DNA of 43,788 bases, taken from contig JADEXA010000062.1 in the NCBI GenBank assembly GCA_015207365.1, forward strand, positions 1 to 43,788. The letters run 5' to 3'. This document shows positions 1 to 9,056 of this stretch, piece after piece. The DNA comes from Vacuolonema iberomarrocanum LEGE 07170. Its GTDB lineage: Bacteria; Cyanobacteriota; Cyanobacteriia; Elainellales; Elainellaceae. The position numbers were made by a program, and so were the translations under genes. Numbering within the stretch: the first letter of the stretch is position 1; the number at the start of each line of letters is the position of its first letter. The notes under the pieces are model-generated. The model was not told where the DNA came from. It saw only the letters and a list, made by a program, of their open reading frames with translations, and did no database searches.

Positions 1-187
1 GTTTCACCCATCCCAAAAGCTGTGCCCTTGCAAAGACTCTCAAAAGTCGGCCTGACCCTCTGTGTTGAAGCACTCTACGCCTGCGTTCTCAACACAGGCA
101 CGACTCTGTTTGTCCAAAATCAAATCAGGTTGAGTAAACACTATTTACCCAGCCTTTTTAAGGTTTGATGAAATTGTAGGATGAGCA

Positions 188-1429
188 CTATTTCACCTGG
201 GTAACGCGCCAATTGAGTTTCAAGTTGACCCAGAAATTCCACAACGTAACTGCTGCGATCGCCAACAAGTTAGCCAGATAGGCATTCATTCCAAACAGAT
301 TAAACAATAAGTTGAGCAGTAAGACTTTCAGAACAAGTCCGGCTAAACAGATCAAATTGAATTTTAGAAAGCGCTTAAACACCCGTTGCCGATCCCGCTG
401 CTGTCGCGATAAATCGCTAAACGTCCAGATATCATTCCAAATAAAATTGCTGATAATCGCAACTTCGGCAGCGGCGATCGCACTGCGGGTTAAACCCAAA
501 CCGACTACGCCATGCAGCATATAGAGAATGGTCATATCAACCACTACGCCGCTGCCGCCGACAAGGCCAAATTTTAAGAACCGTTTGACAGGAAAGTTAA
601 GCCGTCTCACAAATACCCCCAGGCGATCGCGATCTAACCGCAGCCGTAAGAGATGGTGCAGATAGTCCAGATAGTGCTGCCAGGTCACTTTGCTTTCGCC
701 ATCTTGGCGCTCTTGAAAAACATAGCCGACCTCAGCAATCGTTTTGATTGCGCCGCGCCCGAGCACCTCGATCAAGATCTTGTACCCTAAAGGGTTGAGT
801 GTGCGCTCGGCGATCGCCGCTCGGCGCACCAAAAAATAGCCACTCATGGGGTCCGAAACCCGACTCACCACCGAGGGAAGCAATAGCAATCCTAGCATCT
901 GCGCCCCTCGCGACAGAAACCGTCGCACCACACTCCAGGTACTGACACCGCCCTCGCCAATATGCCGACTGGCAACCGCCAGATCCACTCCTTGCTCCAT
1001 CTGCTCCAGCAAGTCCAGCAGTGTCTCGGGAGGATGCTGCAAATCTCCATCGATGACACCTAAGATTTTCCCACGGGCGACTTGCCATCCTCGGATAACG
1101 GCTGTCGAGAGCCCCTTCTCAATTTGTCGTCGGACAACGCGCAGTTGAGGATAGGTTTCAGTCAAATTCAGCGCGATCGCCCAGGTGCCATCTGGGCTGT
1201 CATCATCCACAACGATCAACTCGTACTGCCCGATCCATTTTTGGTTCAGCCGTTCTGTCAGCACCGCGACCAACGCCTCAATACTCTGCCCTTCGTTAAA
1301 CGTCGGAACGATCAGCGAAAAGAGCGGAGCATCTGAAGCAAATGACGTTCGGCCATCTGGATTTTCTATTGGGCGGGGAGAAGGAGCGATCGCTGGAATA
1401 ACCAGCTCTCCTGTGGGAACACTGAACAA
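188..1429 (-). CDS. Family 2 glycosyltransferase fused to GtrA-like membrane domain
   Basis: The protein has 413 residues. The N-terminal half is a GT2 (GT-A fold) domain of the dolichyl/polyprenyl-phosphate sugar synthase type: PTFNEG near residue 42, VDDDSPDGT near 74 and DGDLQHPPE near 126, which carry the nucleotide-sugar and metal acidic residues. The C-terminal part (about 285-410) has four hydrophobic segments starting at FLKFGLVGGSG, a GtrA-like domain. Such fusions load a sugar on a lipid carrier and may help flip it; that role is inferred from the family. It is the last gene of the rhamnose/polysaccharide cluster, 105 bp after rfbB. The start is TTG at 1429; no ATG or GTG lies between it and the conserved domain, so the exact N-terminus is uncertain. 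Confidence 0.85.
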   Translation of the reverse strand: MFSVPTGELVIPAIAPSPRPIENPDGRTSFASDAPLFSLIVPTFNEGQSIEALVAVLTERLNQKWIGQYELIVVDDDSPDGTWAIALNLTETYPQLRVVRRQIEKGLSTAVIRGWQVARGKILGVIDGDLQHPPETLLDLLEQMEQGVDLAVASRHIGEGGVSTWSVVRRFLSRGAQMLGLLLLPSVVSRVSDPMSGYFLVRRAAIAERTLNPLGYKILIEVLGRGAIKTIAEVGYVFQERQDGESKVTWQHYLDYLHHLLRLRLDRDRLGVFVRRLNFPVKRFLKFGLVGGSGVVVDMTILYMLHGVVGLGLTRSAIAAAEVAIISNFIWNDIWTFSDLSRQQRDRQRVFKRFLKFNLICLAGLVLKVLLLNLLFNLFGMNAYLANLLAIAAVTLWNFWVNLKLNWRVTQVK

Positions 1430-1534
1430 TGGGATGCAACCGTAAACGTGAAACGTCCCCTAATGTAGCATTTCCACATAAAAGCGTCCTTATTGTTCCG
1501 ATTTCAAGTAAGCTGGCACAGCCGCTCGCAACGC

Positions 1535-2599
1535 CTAGGCATAGACCTTCTGGTAATATGCCTGGTACTCCTCTGACAGCAAAGGTTGCCACCAGTTTTC
1601 ATGGCTCAAATACCACTGCACCGTTTTTCTTAGACCGGTTTCTAGGGTTTCTTGAGGCACCCAACCCAGCTCGGTCGAAATCTTTGTGGCATCAATGGCA
1701 TAGCGGCGATCGTGGCCAGGGCGATCCTTAACAAAGGTAATTAGATCGCGGGCAGGATGAACGGGCAAATCTTTAGCCAACTCATCCATCAAGTCGCAAA
1801 GCATATTCACTAGGTCAATGTTTTTGACCTCATTGTTTCCCCCAACGTTGTAGGTTTCCCCCGGATTTGCTTGGTTTAGAACGCAATCCAATGCTCGGCA
1901 ATGATCGCGCACAAAGAGCCAATCGCGAATATTTTGCCCATCTCCATACACGGGTAAAGGCTTGCCAAGCAAAATGTTGATACACATCAGCGGAATCAAT
2001 TTTTCAGGGAAGTGAAACGGTCCATAATTGTTCGAGCAATTTGTGATCAGCGTGGGCATCCCATAGGTGTGAAAATAGGCGCGTGCAAGGTGATCACTTC
2101 CGGCTTTGGAAGCAGAATAAGGGCTGTTGGGCGAATAGGATGTTGTTTCGCTAAACGCCGGATCATCCGCATCCAAGCTGCCATAAACCTCATCAGTCGA
2201 AACATGGAGAAATCGGAAATGTTCTGGCTTATCCTGCGCCAGCCAATGCTGCCGAAAGGCTTCGAGCAAGGTAAATGTTCCAACAACATTGGTCTGCACA
2301 AAGGCATCCGGTCCCAAGATAGAGCGATCGACATGGGATTCTGCTGCAAAGTGAGCCACTGTCGTGATGGTCTCTTCCTGCAACAATCGATCAATTAAGG
2401 GGCGATCGCAAATATCCCCTTGCACAAACCGCAGGTTAGCGGTTTCTTCCAGCGGATTCAGAGTCGCTCGGTTACCTGCATAGGTCAGCGCATCCAAAAC
2501 AATAACGCGATCGCCTGGGTAGGTCTCACACCAGTGATAGACAAAATTAGAACCAATAAACCCGGCTCCACCTGTGATCAAAATCGTTCGAGCGTTCAT
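1535..2599 (-). CDS. rfbB: dTDP-glucose 4,6-dehydratase
   Basis: This enzyme converts dTDP-glucose to dTDP-4-keto-6-deoxyglucose, the second step of dTDP-L-rhamnose synthesis, in the cytoplasm. The product has 354 residues, the usual length. It begins with a Rossmann TGGAGFIGSNF motif and has the STDEVYG segment with the active-site Thr-Asp-Glu, and the YSASK form of the YxxxK catalytic motif. The open frame extends upstream to 2761, but the ATG at 2599 is chosen because it directly precedes the Rossmann motif and has GAGGA just upstream. It lies in the minus-strand cluster with rfbA, rfbC and rfbD, with 143 bp to the upstream glycosyltransferase gene. Confidence 0.96.
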   Translation of the reverse strand: MNARTILITGGAGFIGSNFVYHWCETYPGDRVIVLDALTYAGNRATLNPLEETANLRFVQGDICDRPLIDRLLQEETITTVAHFAAESHVDRSILGPDAFVQTNVVGTFTLLEAFRQHWLAQDKPEHFRFLHVSTDEVYGSLDADDPAFSETTSYSPNSPYSASKAGSDHLARAYFHTYGMPTLITNCSNNYGPFHFPEKLIPLMCINILLGKPLPVYGDGQNIRDWLFVRDHCRALDCVLNQANPGETYNVGGNNEVKNIDLVNMLCDLMDELAKDLPVHPARDLITFVKDRPGHDRRYAIDATKISTELGWVPQETLETGLRKTVQWYLSHENWWQPLLSEEYQAYYQKVYA

Positions 2600-2742
2600 G
2601 GCATCCTCAGAGATCAGTAATTCGTTGCTATTGGTCGAATGAAGCATACCCTTTGGATTGGAAGGGCACACGGTTAAATCAAAACAAGGTGAGCAAGACG
2701 GGTCTACAACACCAAATGTCAATATCTTGATTACATGTTTAA

Positions 2743-3618
2743 CTAACAGTTCTGTTGCCACAAATATTCGAACTTGTGGCGGTAGGCGCTAATAGGTGCA
2801 CGATATTTCGAGTGGATCATCACACCGATATGGTTCTCATCCACCGTGCTAAAGAACTGGTTAACATTCTCCTGGTTGTTTAGGGGGAAAGACCAGGCAG
2901 ATCTAACCAATTCTGGCGAAGAAACAAAATGTCCTGAATTTTCTATACCCAATACATGGTCAACCATCATTCCATACAGCATGTACTCCGATATATTCCA
3001 ATACTTACAAATAGCTTGAATCCAAGACATTCCATTTACATCTTCAATCTGCTGATGCATTTTGAAGATATTCTCTCTCCGCCAAGCAATAAGATTGCCC
3101 ACGTAGTTATAGATTGGCAAATCTTCTTTTTCGATTCCCAGTAGTTGCTTTGATGCCTCTGTCCAACTAATAACGTCTTCGCTTTGAAATTCAACCCTTA
3201 ATAAAGCAACTTGATCGGCATGCAGAAAAACTGAGGCCAGATCAAAGGGGCGAATAAAGGTCACATCTGAATCGCAGAACACCAACACATCCTCTTGGAT
3301 TGAATTGACAACGGATAGCTTGACAAGCTGTTGCAAAATCCAATTTCGAATTGGAGGTGTACGCAAACTAATCCAGCCCTTACTAAAAAAAGGAACTCGA
3401 AAGATCCACCAAGGTAAGAGATCTTCTACAACAAGAACCTCTACCTTTGATGATTTCAACGTTGCAAATAATTTAGCGTCCTTACGATCGACAACAACGT
3501 AATGCTTGGTATCGCCGAGCAAGCATTTCTCTGTTGATTCTGTAAGCAACCGACAACGCTCAAAATCTGGAGCATAGCTCACTGTCACAATGGCAAAGCG
3601 TTTCGTTGGGTGAGTCAT
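2743..3618 (-). CDS. Putative glycosyltransferase of the DUF6492 type
   Basis: The protein has 291 residues from the ATG at 3618; a TTG three codons upstream at 3627 is less likely. It starts with a beta-strand (RFAIVTVSYAPD) as in GT-A enzymes and has a DSD metal-binding-type motif in VFCDSDVTFIRPFD near residue 117. The later segment NYVGNLIAWRRENI resembles acceptor-side regions of such transferases. I match it to DUF6492 from memory of the pattern, not from a search. Its place between rfbA and rfbB suggests it adds a sugar to a rhamnose-containing polysaccharide. Sugar donor and acceptor cannot be read from the sequence. Codon use is more AT-rich than in the flanking rfb genes, which would fit acquisition as a cassette. 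Confidence 0.7.
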   Translation of the reverse strand: MTHPTKRFAIVTVSYAPDFERCRLLTESTEKCLLGDTKHYVVVDRKDAKLFATLKSSKVEVLVVEDLLPWWIFRVPFFSKGWISLRTPPIRNWILQQLVKLSVVNSIQEDVLVFCDSDVTFIRPFDLASVFLHADQVALLRVEFQSEDVISWTEASKQLLGIEKEDLPIYNYVGNLIAWRRENIFKMHQQIEDVNGMSWIQAICKYWNISEYMLYGMMVDHVLGIENSGHFVSSPELVRSAWSFPLNNQENVNQFFSTVDENHIGVMIHSKYRAPISAYRHKFEYLWQQNC

Positions 3619-3685
3619 TTCTGCCAAAACCTATAGTTGCGTCTTGATTGGCACAATTTTATGAGGCAGCCTGCACAAAATACGC

Positions 3686-4759
3686 TCAAGCAATTTCTAC
3701 TTTTGAATCATCTCCAACCATAAATCGCAGAGCTTTGGGCTTGCGAGGAGCCTCGACAATCTTAGCCCGCTGACCCACCAAGCTATCAACGATCCGTTGA
3801 TGCACATCCGTAATCTTTGCACCCTGTAGTAAGACACTATGCTCCAAATCAACATTGAGGAGTTCAACATCACTGGCAATGCTGCTGTAAGGACCAATGA
3901 AGCTGTTTTCAATCACGCAATCATCACCAATGATGACGGGGCCACGAATCGTACTATTGATGATGCGCGATCGCGCTCCAATTCTGACCCGACCAATGAC
4001 CTGGCTACTCTCATCGATTTCACCTTTCATGTCCGTATCGGCACAAGTATCAAGAATGACGCGATTGGCTTCCAGCAGGTCATCCTTTTTCCCAGTGTCT
4101 AGCCACCACCCTTCAATCTGACGGGCTTCCACATTTTTCTGAGCGTTGATCAAGTATTGGATAGCATCTGTGATTTCGAGTTCTCCCCGTGCCGACGGTT
4201 GAATATTTGCAATGGCGTCGTGGATGAGGGGGGCAAACATGTAAATTCCAACTAATGCCAAGTTGGAAGGGGGCACTTTGGGCTTTTCAACCAAGCGCGT
4301 GACACGACCAGATTCATCAACTTCGGCAACACCAAACGCAGTGGGGTTCGGAACAGGACAGAGAAGTGTTAAGGCATCCAAATGATTGGACTTGAAGTCG
4401 TCTAGGAACAAATTGAGGTCGCTTTGTACCAGGTTATCCCCCAGATACATAACAAATGGATCATTCCCTAAAAAGGGCTGGGCAATTTTAACCGCATGGG
4501 CAAGACCCAAGGGCTGATCCTGCAAAATGTAGGAGATATTCGCACCAAAGCGATCGCCATTACCCGTTTTCGTTCTCACTTCATCACCCGTTTCGGGGCT
4601 AATGATGATACCAATATCCGTAATGCCTGCTCTAACAATGGATTCAATTCCGTACCAAAGAATGGGTTTGTTCGCGACAGGAACCAGTTGCTTTGCCCCC
4701 GTATAGGTTAATGGACGAAGACGGGTTCCCTTACCACCGGAGAGGATGATTGCTTTCAT
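3686..4759 (-). CDS. rfbA: Glucose-1-phosphate thymidylyltransferase, long form
   Basis: The enzyme makes dTDP-glucose from dTTP and glucose-1-phosphate, the first step of dTDP-L-rhamnose synthesis. It has 357 residues. The nucleotide-binding motif GGKGTRLRPLT is at the N-terminus, followed by KQLVPVANKP. The N-terminal nucleotidyltransferase domain covers about 235 residues. The remaining 120 residues have the repeated hydrophobic hexapeptide pattern of a left-handed beta-helix (around IIGDDCVIENSFIG). This is the long form (about 355 residues), not the short RmlA of about 290. The ATG at 4759 is chosen over a TTG at 4771 because GGAAAG lies 6-7 nt before it and the protein then begins MKAIILSGG. 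Confidence 0.93.
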   Translation of the reverse strand: MKAIILSGGKGTRLRPLTYTGAKQLVPVANKPILWYGIESIVRAGITDIGIIISPETGDEVRTKTGNGDRFGANISYILQDQPLGLAHAVKIAQPFLGNDPFVMYLGDNLVQSDLNLFLDDFKSNHLDALTLLCPVPNPTAFGVAEVDESGRVTRLVEKPKVPPSNLALVGIYMFAPLIHDAIANIQPSARGELEITDAIQYLINAQKNVEARQIEGWWLDTGKKDDLLEANRVILDTCADTDMKGEIDESSQVIGRVRIGARSRIINSTIRGPVIIGDDCVIENSFIGPYSSIASDVELLNVDLEHSVLLQGAKITDVHQRIVDSLVGQRAKIVEAPRKPKALRFMVGDDSKVEIA

Positions 4760-4839
4760 GGGTCTTTCCAAATAAATAAATAAAAACCTAAAGTCGCACC
4801 TTGAAGTCCAGAAAGCCTAAGCTATTAGGTAAAACACAA

Positions 4840-6039
4840 TTAACGCGTCACATATTGACCTGATGCGAGAGAATACTCTGCAAGTACAGTAGAGCCACTT
4901 CCCAACTGCTTCAGCCACTGACAAACTAATACATCCCATTTCAATGGTATTTGTAACGATTGCCAGGCCTGAGCAGAAGCCTGAGATAACTTCAAGTAGA
5001 GATCAGGGTGATCCACAAGCTCCAAAATGCAGTTTGCTAAATCGACTGAATTAGCTGACTCAAAAATCATGGCATTTTGCTTATGTTGCAAGCTCTGGCG
5101 CAAGACCGGATGATCGGAAGCAACGAGCGGGGTTCGTGCACACAATGCCTCATTGACAGTTTTTGGAAATCCTTCTGGATACTCGCGACGGCTAGGGACT
5201 AAGACAAAGTCTGAATCTCGCATTCTAGAGGCAACTTTGTGGGTCGGAATCAAGCCAAGAAATTCAACATTTTCTTCTATACCCAGCTGCTGAATTAGAT
5301 CTTGGAATGCATTCGTTTCACGCCGGCCCGCCAAACTCAGCTTGACCAATAAGCCTTTTCCCTTTAAGTGAGCCACGGCTCGGATAGCATCACCAACTCC
5401 CTTCAATTCAGAAATTAGACCGGCATAGAATAGCGTCAGCACCCGCCCATCTTGACGAATACCTACAAGTTGTTTTGGAGCGACCTGATCAGGGGTCTTC
5501 AATGCAGGCCAATCCCAAGGAAGAATTTTGTTGGGTGAAACACCAATCGCTCTTAAGGATTCACTGGATGCAACATTGTGATTAGCGATCCACTCAATGG
5601 TTGGCGAATTGAGCAATCGAGCAAAGAAGAAATTCTTGATTTTATCGCGCAGAGAAGAATTAGGAATCACATCTGCTAACACACAGAGCGTAGGAATTTT
5701 GCTCTTCACAGCCCAACGAAGGAGGGGACGGAGGGGGGTTCGAATGACTAATACATCAGGAGCCAGTGAAGCAATGCGCTCAATCACTTTTTGAACATCC
5801 ACGTCATCCTGAAAACCCATACCAATTGCTTGTACTTGATTGCTCAGAGTTTCACAGTATTCTTCAGCCGTCAAACCGCACAAAACAGATATCTTGGAAA
5901 CGTTGTCTACTTTTTCTAGTAGGTTAGCCACAACATTTACAGAATACTTCTGATAACCATAGGTTTCTTCTCCACCTGCATCAAAGCGTTGTACAGCTTC
6001 TCGATAATCTCCTCCATATTGCACAAACAGTACATGCAT
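4840..6039 (-). CDS. Family 4 glycosyltransferase
   Basis: The protein has 399 residues with the two-domain GT-B pattern. The C-terminal half carries LFYAGLISELKGVGDAI, where retaining GT4 enzymes start their nucleotide-sugar domain. Near residue 290 it has EYPEGFPKTVNEALCARTP, the E-x7-E motif that contacts the donor sugar phosphate. The start ATG at 6039 has AAAGG about 8 nt upstream. It lies 97 bp after rfbD and 80 bp before rfbA on the same strand, so it is probably co-transcribed with the rhamnose genes. It would transfer rhamnose or another sugar to a growing surface polysaccharide; the sugar itself cannot be assigned. Confidence 0.85.
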   Translation of the reverse strand: MHVLFVQYGGDYREAVQRFDAGGEETYGYQKYSVNVVANLLEKVDNVSKISVLCGLTAEEYCETLSNQVQAIGMGFQDDVDVQKVIERIASLAPDVLVIRTPLRPLLRWAVKSKIPTLCVLADVIPNSSLRDKIKNFFFARLLNSPTIEWIANHNVASSESLRAIGVSPNKILPWDWPALKTPDQVAPKQLVGIRQDGRVLTLFYAGLISELKGVGDAIRAVAHLKGKGLLVKLSLAGRRETNAFQDLIQQLGIEENVEFLGLIPTHKVASRMRDSDFVLVPSRREYPEGFPKTVNEALCARTPLVASDHPVLRQSLQHKQNAMIFESANSVDLANCILELVDHPDLYLKLSQASAQAWQSLQIPLKWDVLVCQWLKQLGSGSTVLAEYSLASGQYVTR

Positions 6040-6136
6040 AATTTCTACCTTTACAAATCACTGATACTTGATGGTCTGATTGAATGGAATTTAGGGCTGA
6101 CAGTTTGCTGTGAACAGGCTGCTCAGAGCTGGCATG

Positions 6137-7033
6137 TCAATTATGTTGCGTGTAGGCTTTCAACATTTGCCGTAAATCTTTTCTCCAATGGGGGGGCGGC
6201 GCATCAAGTAAGCTCGTTATTTTTTGATGAGACAGGACGGAATAAGCTGGGCGCTTTGTAGGTGTTGGATACTCTGCCGTTGTGATGGGCACAACTCGCT
6301 TGATTTTCAAGGGAACGTTAAGACATTCAGCCTCTTCAAAAATAGCGATCGCAAAGTCATACCAACTGATTGCGCCACTATTGGTGACGTGATACGTCCC
6401 AAACGGAAATTGTGCTTTATCCGTCGGTGCATTGAGCTTGGAGATAATTTGGGCGATCGCATCAGCCAGATGTCCGGTCCATGTAGGTGTACCGACTTGG
6501 TCGACGACGACCCGCAGTTCGTCGCGATCGCTTCCCAGTCGCAACATGGTTTTGACAAAGTTTCCTTTCCCACCTGCACCATAGACCCAGGCGGTTCTTA
6601 AGATAAGATGGCGATCGCATCGTTCTCGCACCCCCTGTTCACCCAGCAGTTTGGATTGGCCATAAGCCCCAAGAGGATTCGTTGGGTCATCCTCCAGGTA
6701 AGGCGTATTTTTCGTCCCATCGAACACATAATCCGTAGAGACATGGATTAGCGTCGCGCCACAGGATTGAGCCGCTTCAGCCATCACAGTTGGGGCAGTA
6801 CCGTTAATCGTGTTAGCCCGTTCAATATCTGTTTCTGCTTTATCGACAGCGGTATAAGCGGCTGCATTGACAATAACACTCGGTTGCAACTCGTGAATGA
6901 TCTGACGGATCTGATCCGTTGCTGAAAGGTCTAGGGTTTCTCGCCCAACCGCTTTGATATCTTTAGACTCGGATAGATGGGTCTGAAGCTCGTGCCCTAA
7001 TTGTCCATCTTTTCCGATCAGCAAAATCGTCAT
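6137..7033 (-). CDS. rfbD: dTDP-4-dehydrorhamnose reductase
   Basis: This NAD(P)H-dependent reductase makes dTDP-L-rhamnose from dTDP-4-keto-L-rhamnose, the last step of the pathway. The 298 residues match the usual length. Visible motifs are LLIGKDGQLG (GxxGQxG cofactor loop), VSTDYVFDG, and YGQSK as the catalytic YxxxK. The ATG at 7031-7033 overlaps the TGA of rfbC as ATGA, a 4-bp overlap typical of translational coupling, so the two genes are read from one message. Confidence 0.95.
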   Translation of the reverse strand: MTILLIGKDGQLGHELQTHLSESKDIKAVGRETLDLSATDQIRQIIHELQPSVIVNAAAYTAVDKAETDIERANTINGTAPTVMAEAAQSCGATLIHVSTDYVFDGTKNTPYLEDDPTNPLGAYGQSKLLGEQGVRERCDRHLILRTAWVYGAGGKGNFVKTMLRLGSDRDELRVVVDQVGTPTWTGHLADAIAQIISKLNAPTDKAQFPFGTYHVTNSGAISWYDFAIAIFEEAECLNVPLKIKRVVPITTAEYPTPTKRPAYSVLSHQKITSLLDAPPPHWRKDLRQMLKAYTQHN

Positions 7034-7578
7034 GCAAATACCTCTGCAGTTTTGAAGGGCTGTCCGTCTTTGTCTTTCTTGGAGAGAGCCGGTTGTTCAC
7101 CATTCAGAGGCCACGCGATCGCCAGATCTGGATCATTCCACAGAATACTGCGCTCATGCTGAGGCGCGTAGTAGTCTGTCGTTTTATAAAGAACTTCTGC
7201 ACTATCAGAGACCACGAGAAAACCATGGGCAAACCCTGCAGGCACCCATAGCTGGCGCTTGTTCGCGGCACTCAGAGAACAACCGACCCATTGCCCGAAT
7301 GTTGGAGAGGCGCGTCGAATATCAACCGCAACATCAAAAACTTCTCCAACCACAGCTCGAACCAGTTTTCCTTGGGTTTGTTGAATTTGGTAGTGCAAGC
7401 CTCGCAGCACATTCCGCACCGAGCGAGAGTGATTATCCTGAACAAATTGAGTCTTGATTCCTGCTTTCTCTTGAAATTTTTGTTCGTTGTAACTCTCAAA
7501 GAAAAAACCGCGATCATCTCCAAAAACTTTCGGTTCAATCATTACAACATCAGGAATTTCTGTCGGAATAATATTCAT
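7030..7578 (-). CDS. rfbC: dTDP-4-dehydrorhamnose 3,5-epimerase
   Basis: The enzyme epimerises dTDP-4-keto-6-deoxyglucose at C3 and C5 to dTDP-4-keto-L-rhamnose. The protein has 182 residues. The catalytic base is His62 in LRGLHYQ, and the acidic tyrosine is expected in LYKTTDYYAP near residue 132. The RGFFFE segment near residue 23 belongs to the substrate pocket. It is the first gene of the minus-strand cluster and overlaps rfbD by 4 bp. The upstream spacer has an AT-rich stretch reading TATAAA on the minus strand about 40 bp before the ATG, which could be a -10 box, but I see no good -35. Confidence 0.95.
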   Translation of the reverse strand: MNIIPTEIPDVVMIEPKVFGDDRGFFFESYNEQKFQEKAGIKTQFVQDNHSRSVRNVLRGLHYQIQQTQGKLVRAVVGEVFDVAVDIRRASPTFGQWVGCSLSAANKRQLWVPAGFAHGFLVVSDSAEVLYKTTDYYAPQHERSILWNDPDLAIAWPLNGEQPALSKKDKDGQPFKTAEVFA

Positions 7579-8340
7579 ATAGATCTCTGGTCAGATTTCA
7601 GTGCGCGCTGACTGTTTATACTTTGTGCTCAGATAATCGGCACCAATATGGAGAGGGTTACAACTTGCTAGCAATGATTAGCAAAGAGGATCTGGAACGT
7701 ACCAAACTCCAACAACAATAGGTACTCCTCAATTTCCGTAAAGTGTGTTAGCGATCGCACAATGCCTCCATTTCTGGAAAACCTTGTGTTACGTCTAACC
7801 CCCAACAGCACCCTACCCTACGGCTTATTCACAACCCCTTATCCATTTTTGGTCTAACCGATAGCAGCTATAGAATGCCCACAAACACCCTAGGAATAAC
7901 ACTCCTCCTGGTCATCTCGGCAAAAGGAGAGTGAAGTAACGATAATGCAAAGATGAAGAAGAAGTAGTAGGAGATAGAAGGAAGACAGAGCAATTTCTCA
8001 GCCACCCACTAGAGTGCGTCAAAGCCTGTATTTTTTAACGCCAGTCCTTGAATTTACAAATGTGTCTTAAAACACATTAAAAACACTGAAAAATTGTGTC
8101 TTTGAGTTGCATGAAACAGCTCTGATAATCTGTGCAGAAAGATTTGAAGAAAGAGCAGGATTCATACAACGACATGCCATCATCGCCACTTATAGCGCTG
8201 TGCGCATTAGGTAAGTACGGTTGTGTAGGGGCGCGGCGCGCCCCTACACAACCGTCTCTGTGCTTGATGTGGTTGCACACCGCTATATCTTTACGGAGAG
8301 TTTCAACAAGCAAGCTGTCAATTTTGTTACAGGCGAAGAC
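7579..8340. other. Gene-free spacer between rfbC and ispD
   Basis: About 760 bp separate the 5' end of rfbC from the 3' end of ispD. It contains a purine-rich run around 7950-7990 and the palindromic element at 8191-8287. Two short open frames cross the palindrome on opposite strands (8077-8313 and 8132-8368). They read as shadows of the inverted repeat, since both encode the same arginine-rich stretch, and are not called as genes. Nothing else is recognised. Confidence 0.6.
8191..8287. mobile_element. Palindromic MITE-like element, family A copy 1
   Basis: A 97-bp element starts TATAGCG and ends CGCTATA. Its core is a perfect inverted repeat with 19-bp arms (8217-8235 and 8237-8255) around one G. 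It matches, in opposite orientation and almost base for base, the element at 27005-27099. TA-ended, non-coding palindromes of this size fit miniature elements moved by IS630/Tc1-type transposases, which target TA; that origin is inferred. Confidence 0.75.
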
Positions 8341-9036
8341 TTACACATTTGATGCATGGCGTTGTTGAAGAATAAAGTCGGCGATCGCCAAATCGACTGG
8401 CGTGGTCACTTTCAGATTGGTCTCTTCTCCTTCAACGATTTGTACCGGAAGCCCACATTTTTCAAACAGCGCCGCATCATCCGTAACAGCCCATCTCTGG
8501 CGCCGAGCTTCTTCGTGGCACTTTCGTAAGGTGGTAACGTCAAACCCTTGGGGTGTCTGGGCAGCCCAGAGAAACTGACGATCGGGGGTGTGCTGGATCT
8601 GGCGGGTGTTGGGGAGAACCTGTTTGATGGTGTCCTTGACAGGAATTGCCGCAATCAAGCCGGGATATTGGTGAACCGCTGAGGCGCAGCGATCAATTAA
8701 CGCCGGAGAAACCAAGCACCGTGCCCCATCGTGAATGAGCACCTGCTCGGCAGTGTCGGGCAATCCATTCAGGCCATTATGAACCGATTCTTGGCGGGTT
8801 TTGCCGCCGGGGATAAAGTGCACTGCTCGATTTAGCCCCAAATCAGAAACGATCGCCTTCAATTCTTCCCACTCATCAGGTTGGGCAATCACGCCGACCC
8901 ATTGGATGGATTGAGCTGCATTGGCTGCAAGCAATGTCCAGGCCAGCAAAGGTTTTTCCCGCAAAGACAGGAGGAGTTTGTTGCGATCGCCCCCCATCCG
9001 TTTGCCCGAACCCGCCGCTGGAATCAATAAATGCAA
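8341..9036 (-). CDS. ispD: 2-C-methyl-D-erythritol 4-phosphate cytidylyltransferase
   Basis: IspD joins CTP and methylerythritol phosphate in the MEP pathway that feeds carotenoids, phytol and quinones. With the chosen start the protein has 231 residues and begins MHLLIPAAGSGKRMGG, the CTP-binding loop. Other family motifs are HDGAR near residue 105, VKDTIKQV, AQTPQGFD and VTDDA. A GTG at 9066 would add ten residues and run into the upstream gene. The TTG at 9036 is preferred because AAGGAG lies exactly 7 nt before it and because family members begin at this point. The start is therefore a TTG with a strong ribosome-binding site. The stop is TAA at 8341. Confidence 0.93.
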   Translation of the reverse strand: MHLLIPAAGSGKRMGGDRNKLLLSLREKPLLAWTLLAANAAQSIQWVGVIAQPDEWEELKAIVSDLGLNRAVHFIPGGKTRQESVHNGLNGLPDTAEQVLIHDGARCLVSPALIDRCASAVHQYPGLIAAIPVKDTIKQVLPNTRQIQHTPDRQFLWAAQTPQGFDVTTLRKCHEEARRQRWAVTDDAALFEKCGLPVQIVEGEETNLKVTTPVDLAIADFILQQRHASNV

Positions 9037-9056
9037 GGTTCCTCTCCTTTTTCTGG

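Noticed and set aside
1..187. An open plus-strand frame from the window edge to about 168
   Set aside because: Only 55 codons, cut by the edge, and the translation resembles no family I know. It may be the end of a gene outside the window, but this cannot be decided.
8077..8368. Two small frames on opposite strands across the palindrome
   Set aside because: Both translate the inverted repeat, giving the same arginine-rich peptide. This is a product of symmetry, not coding.
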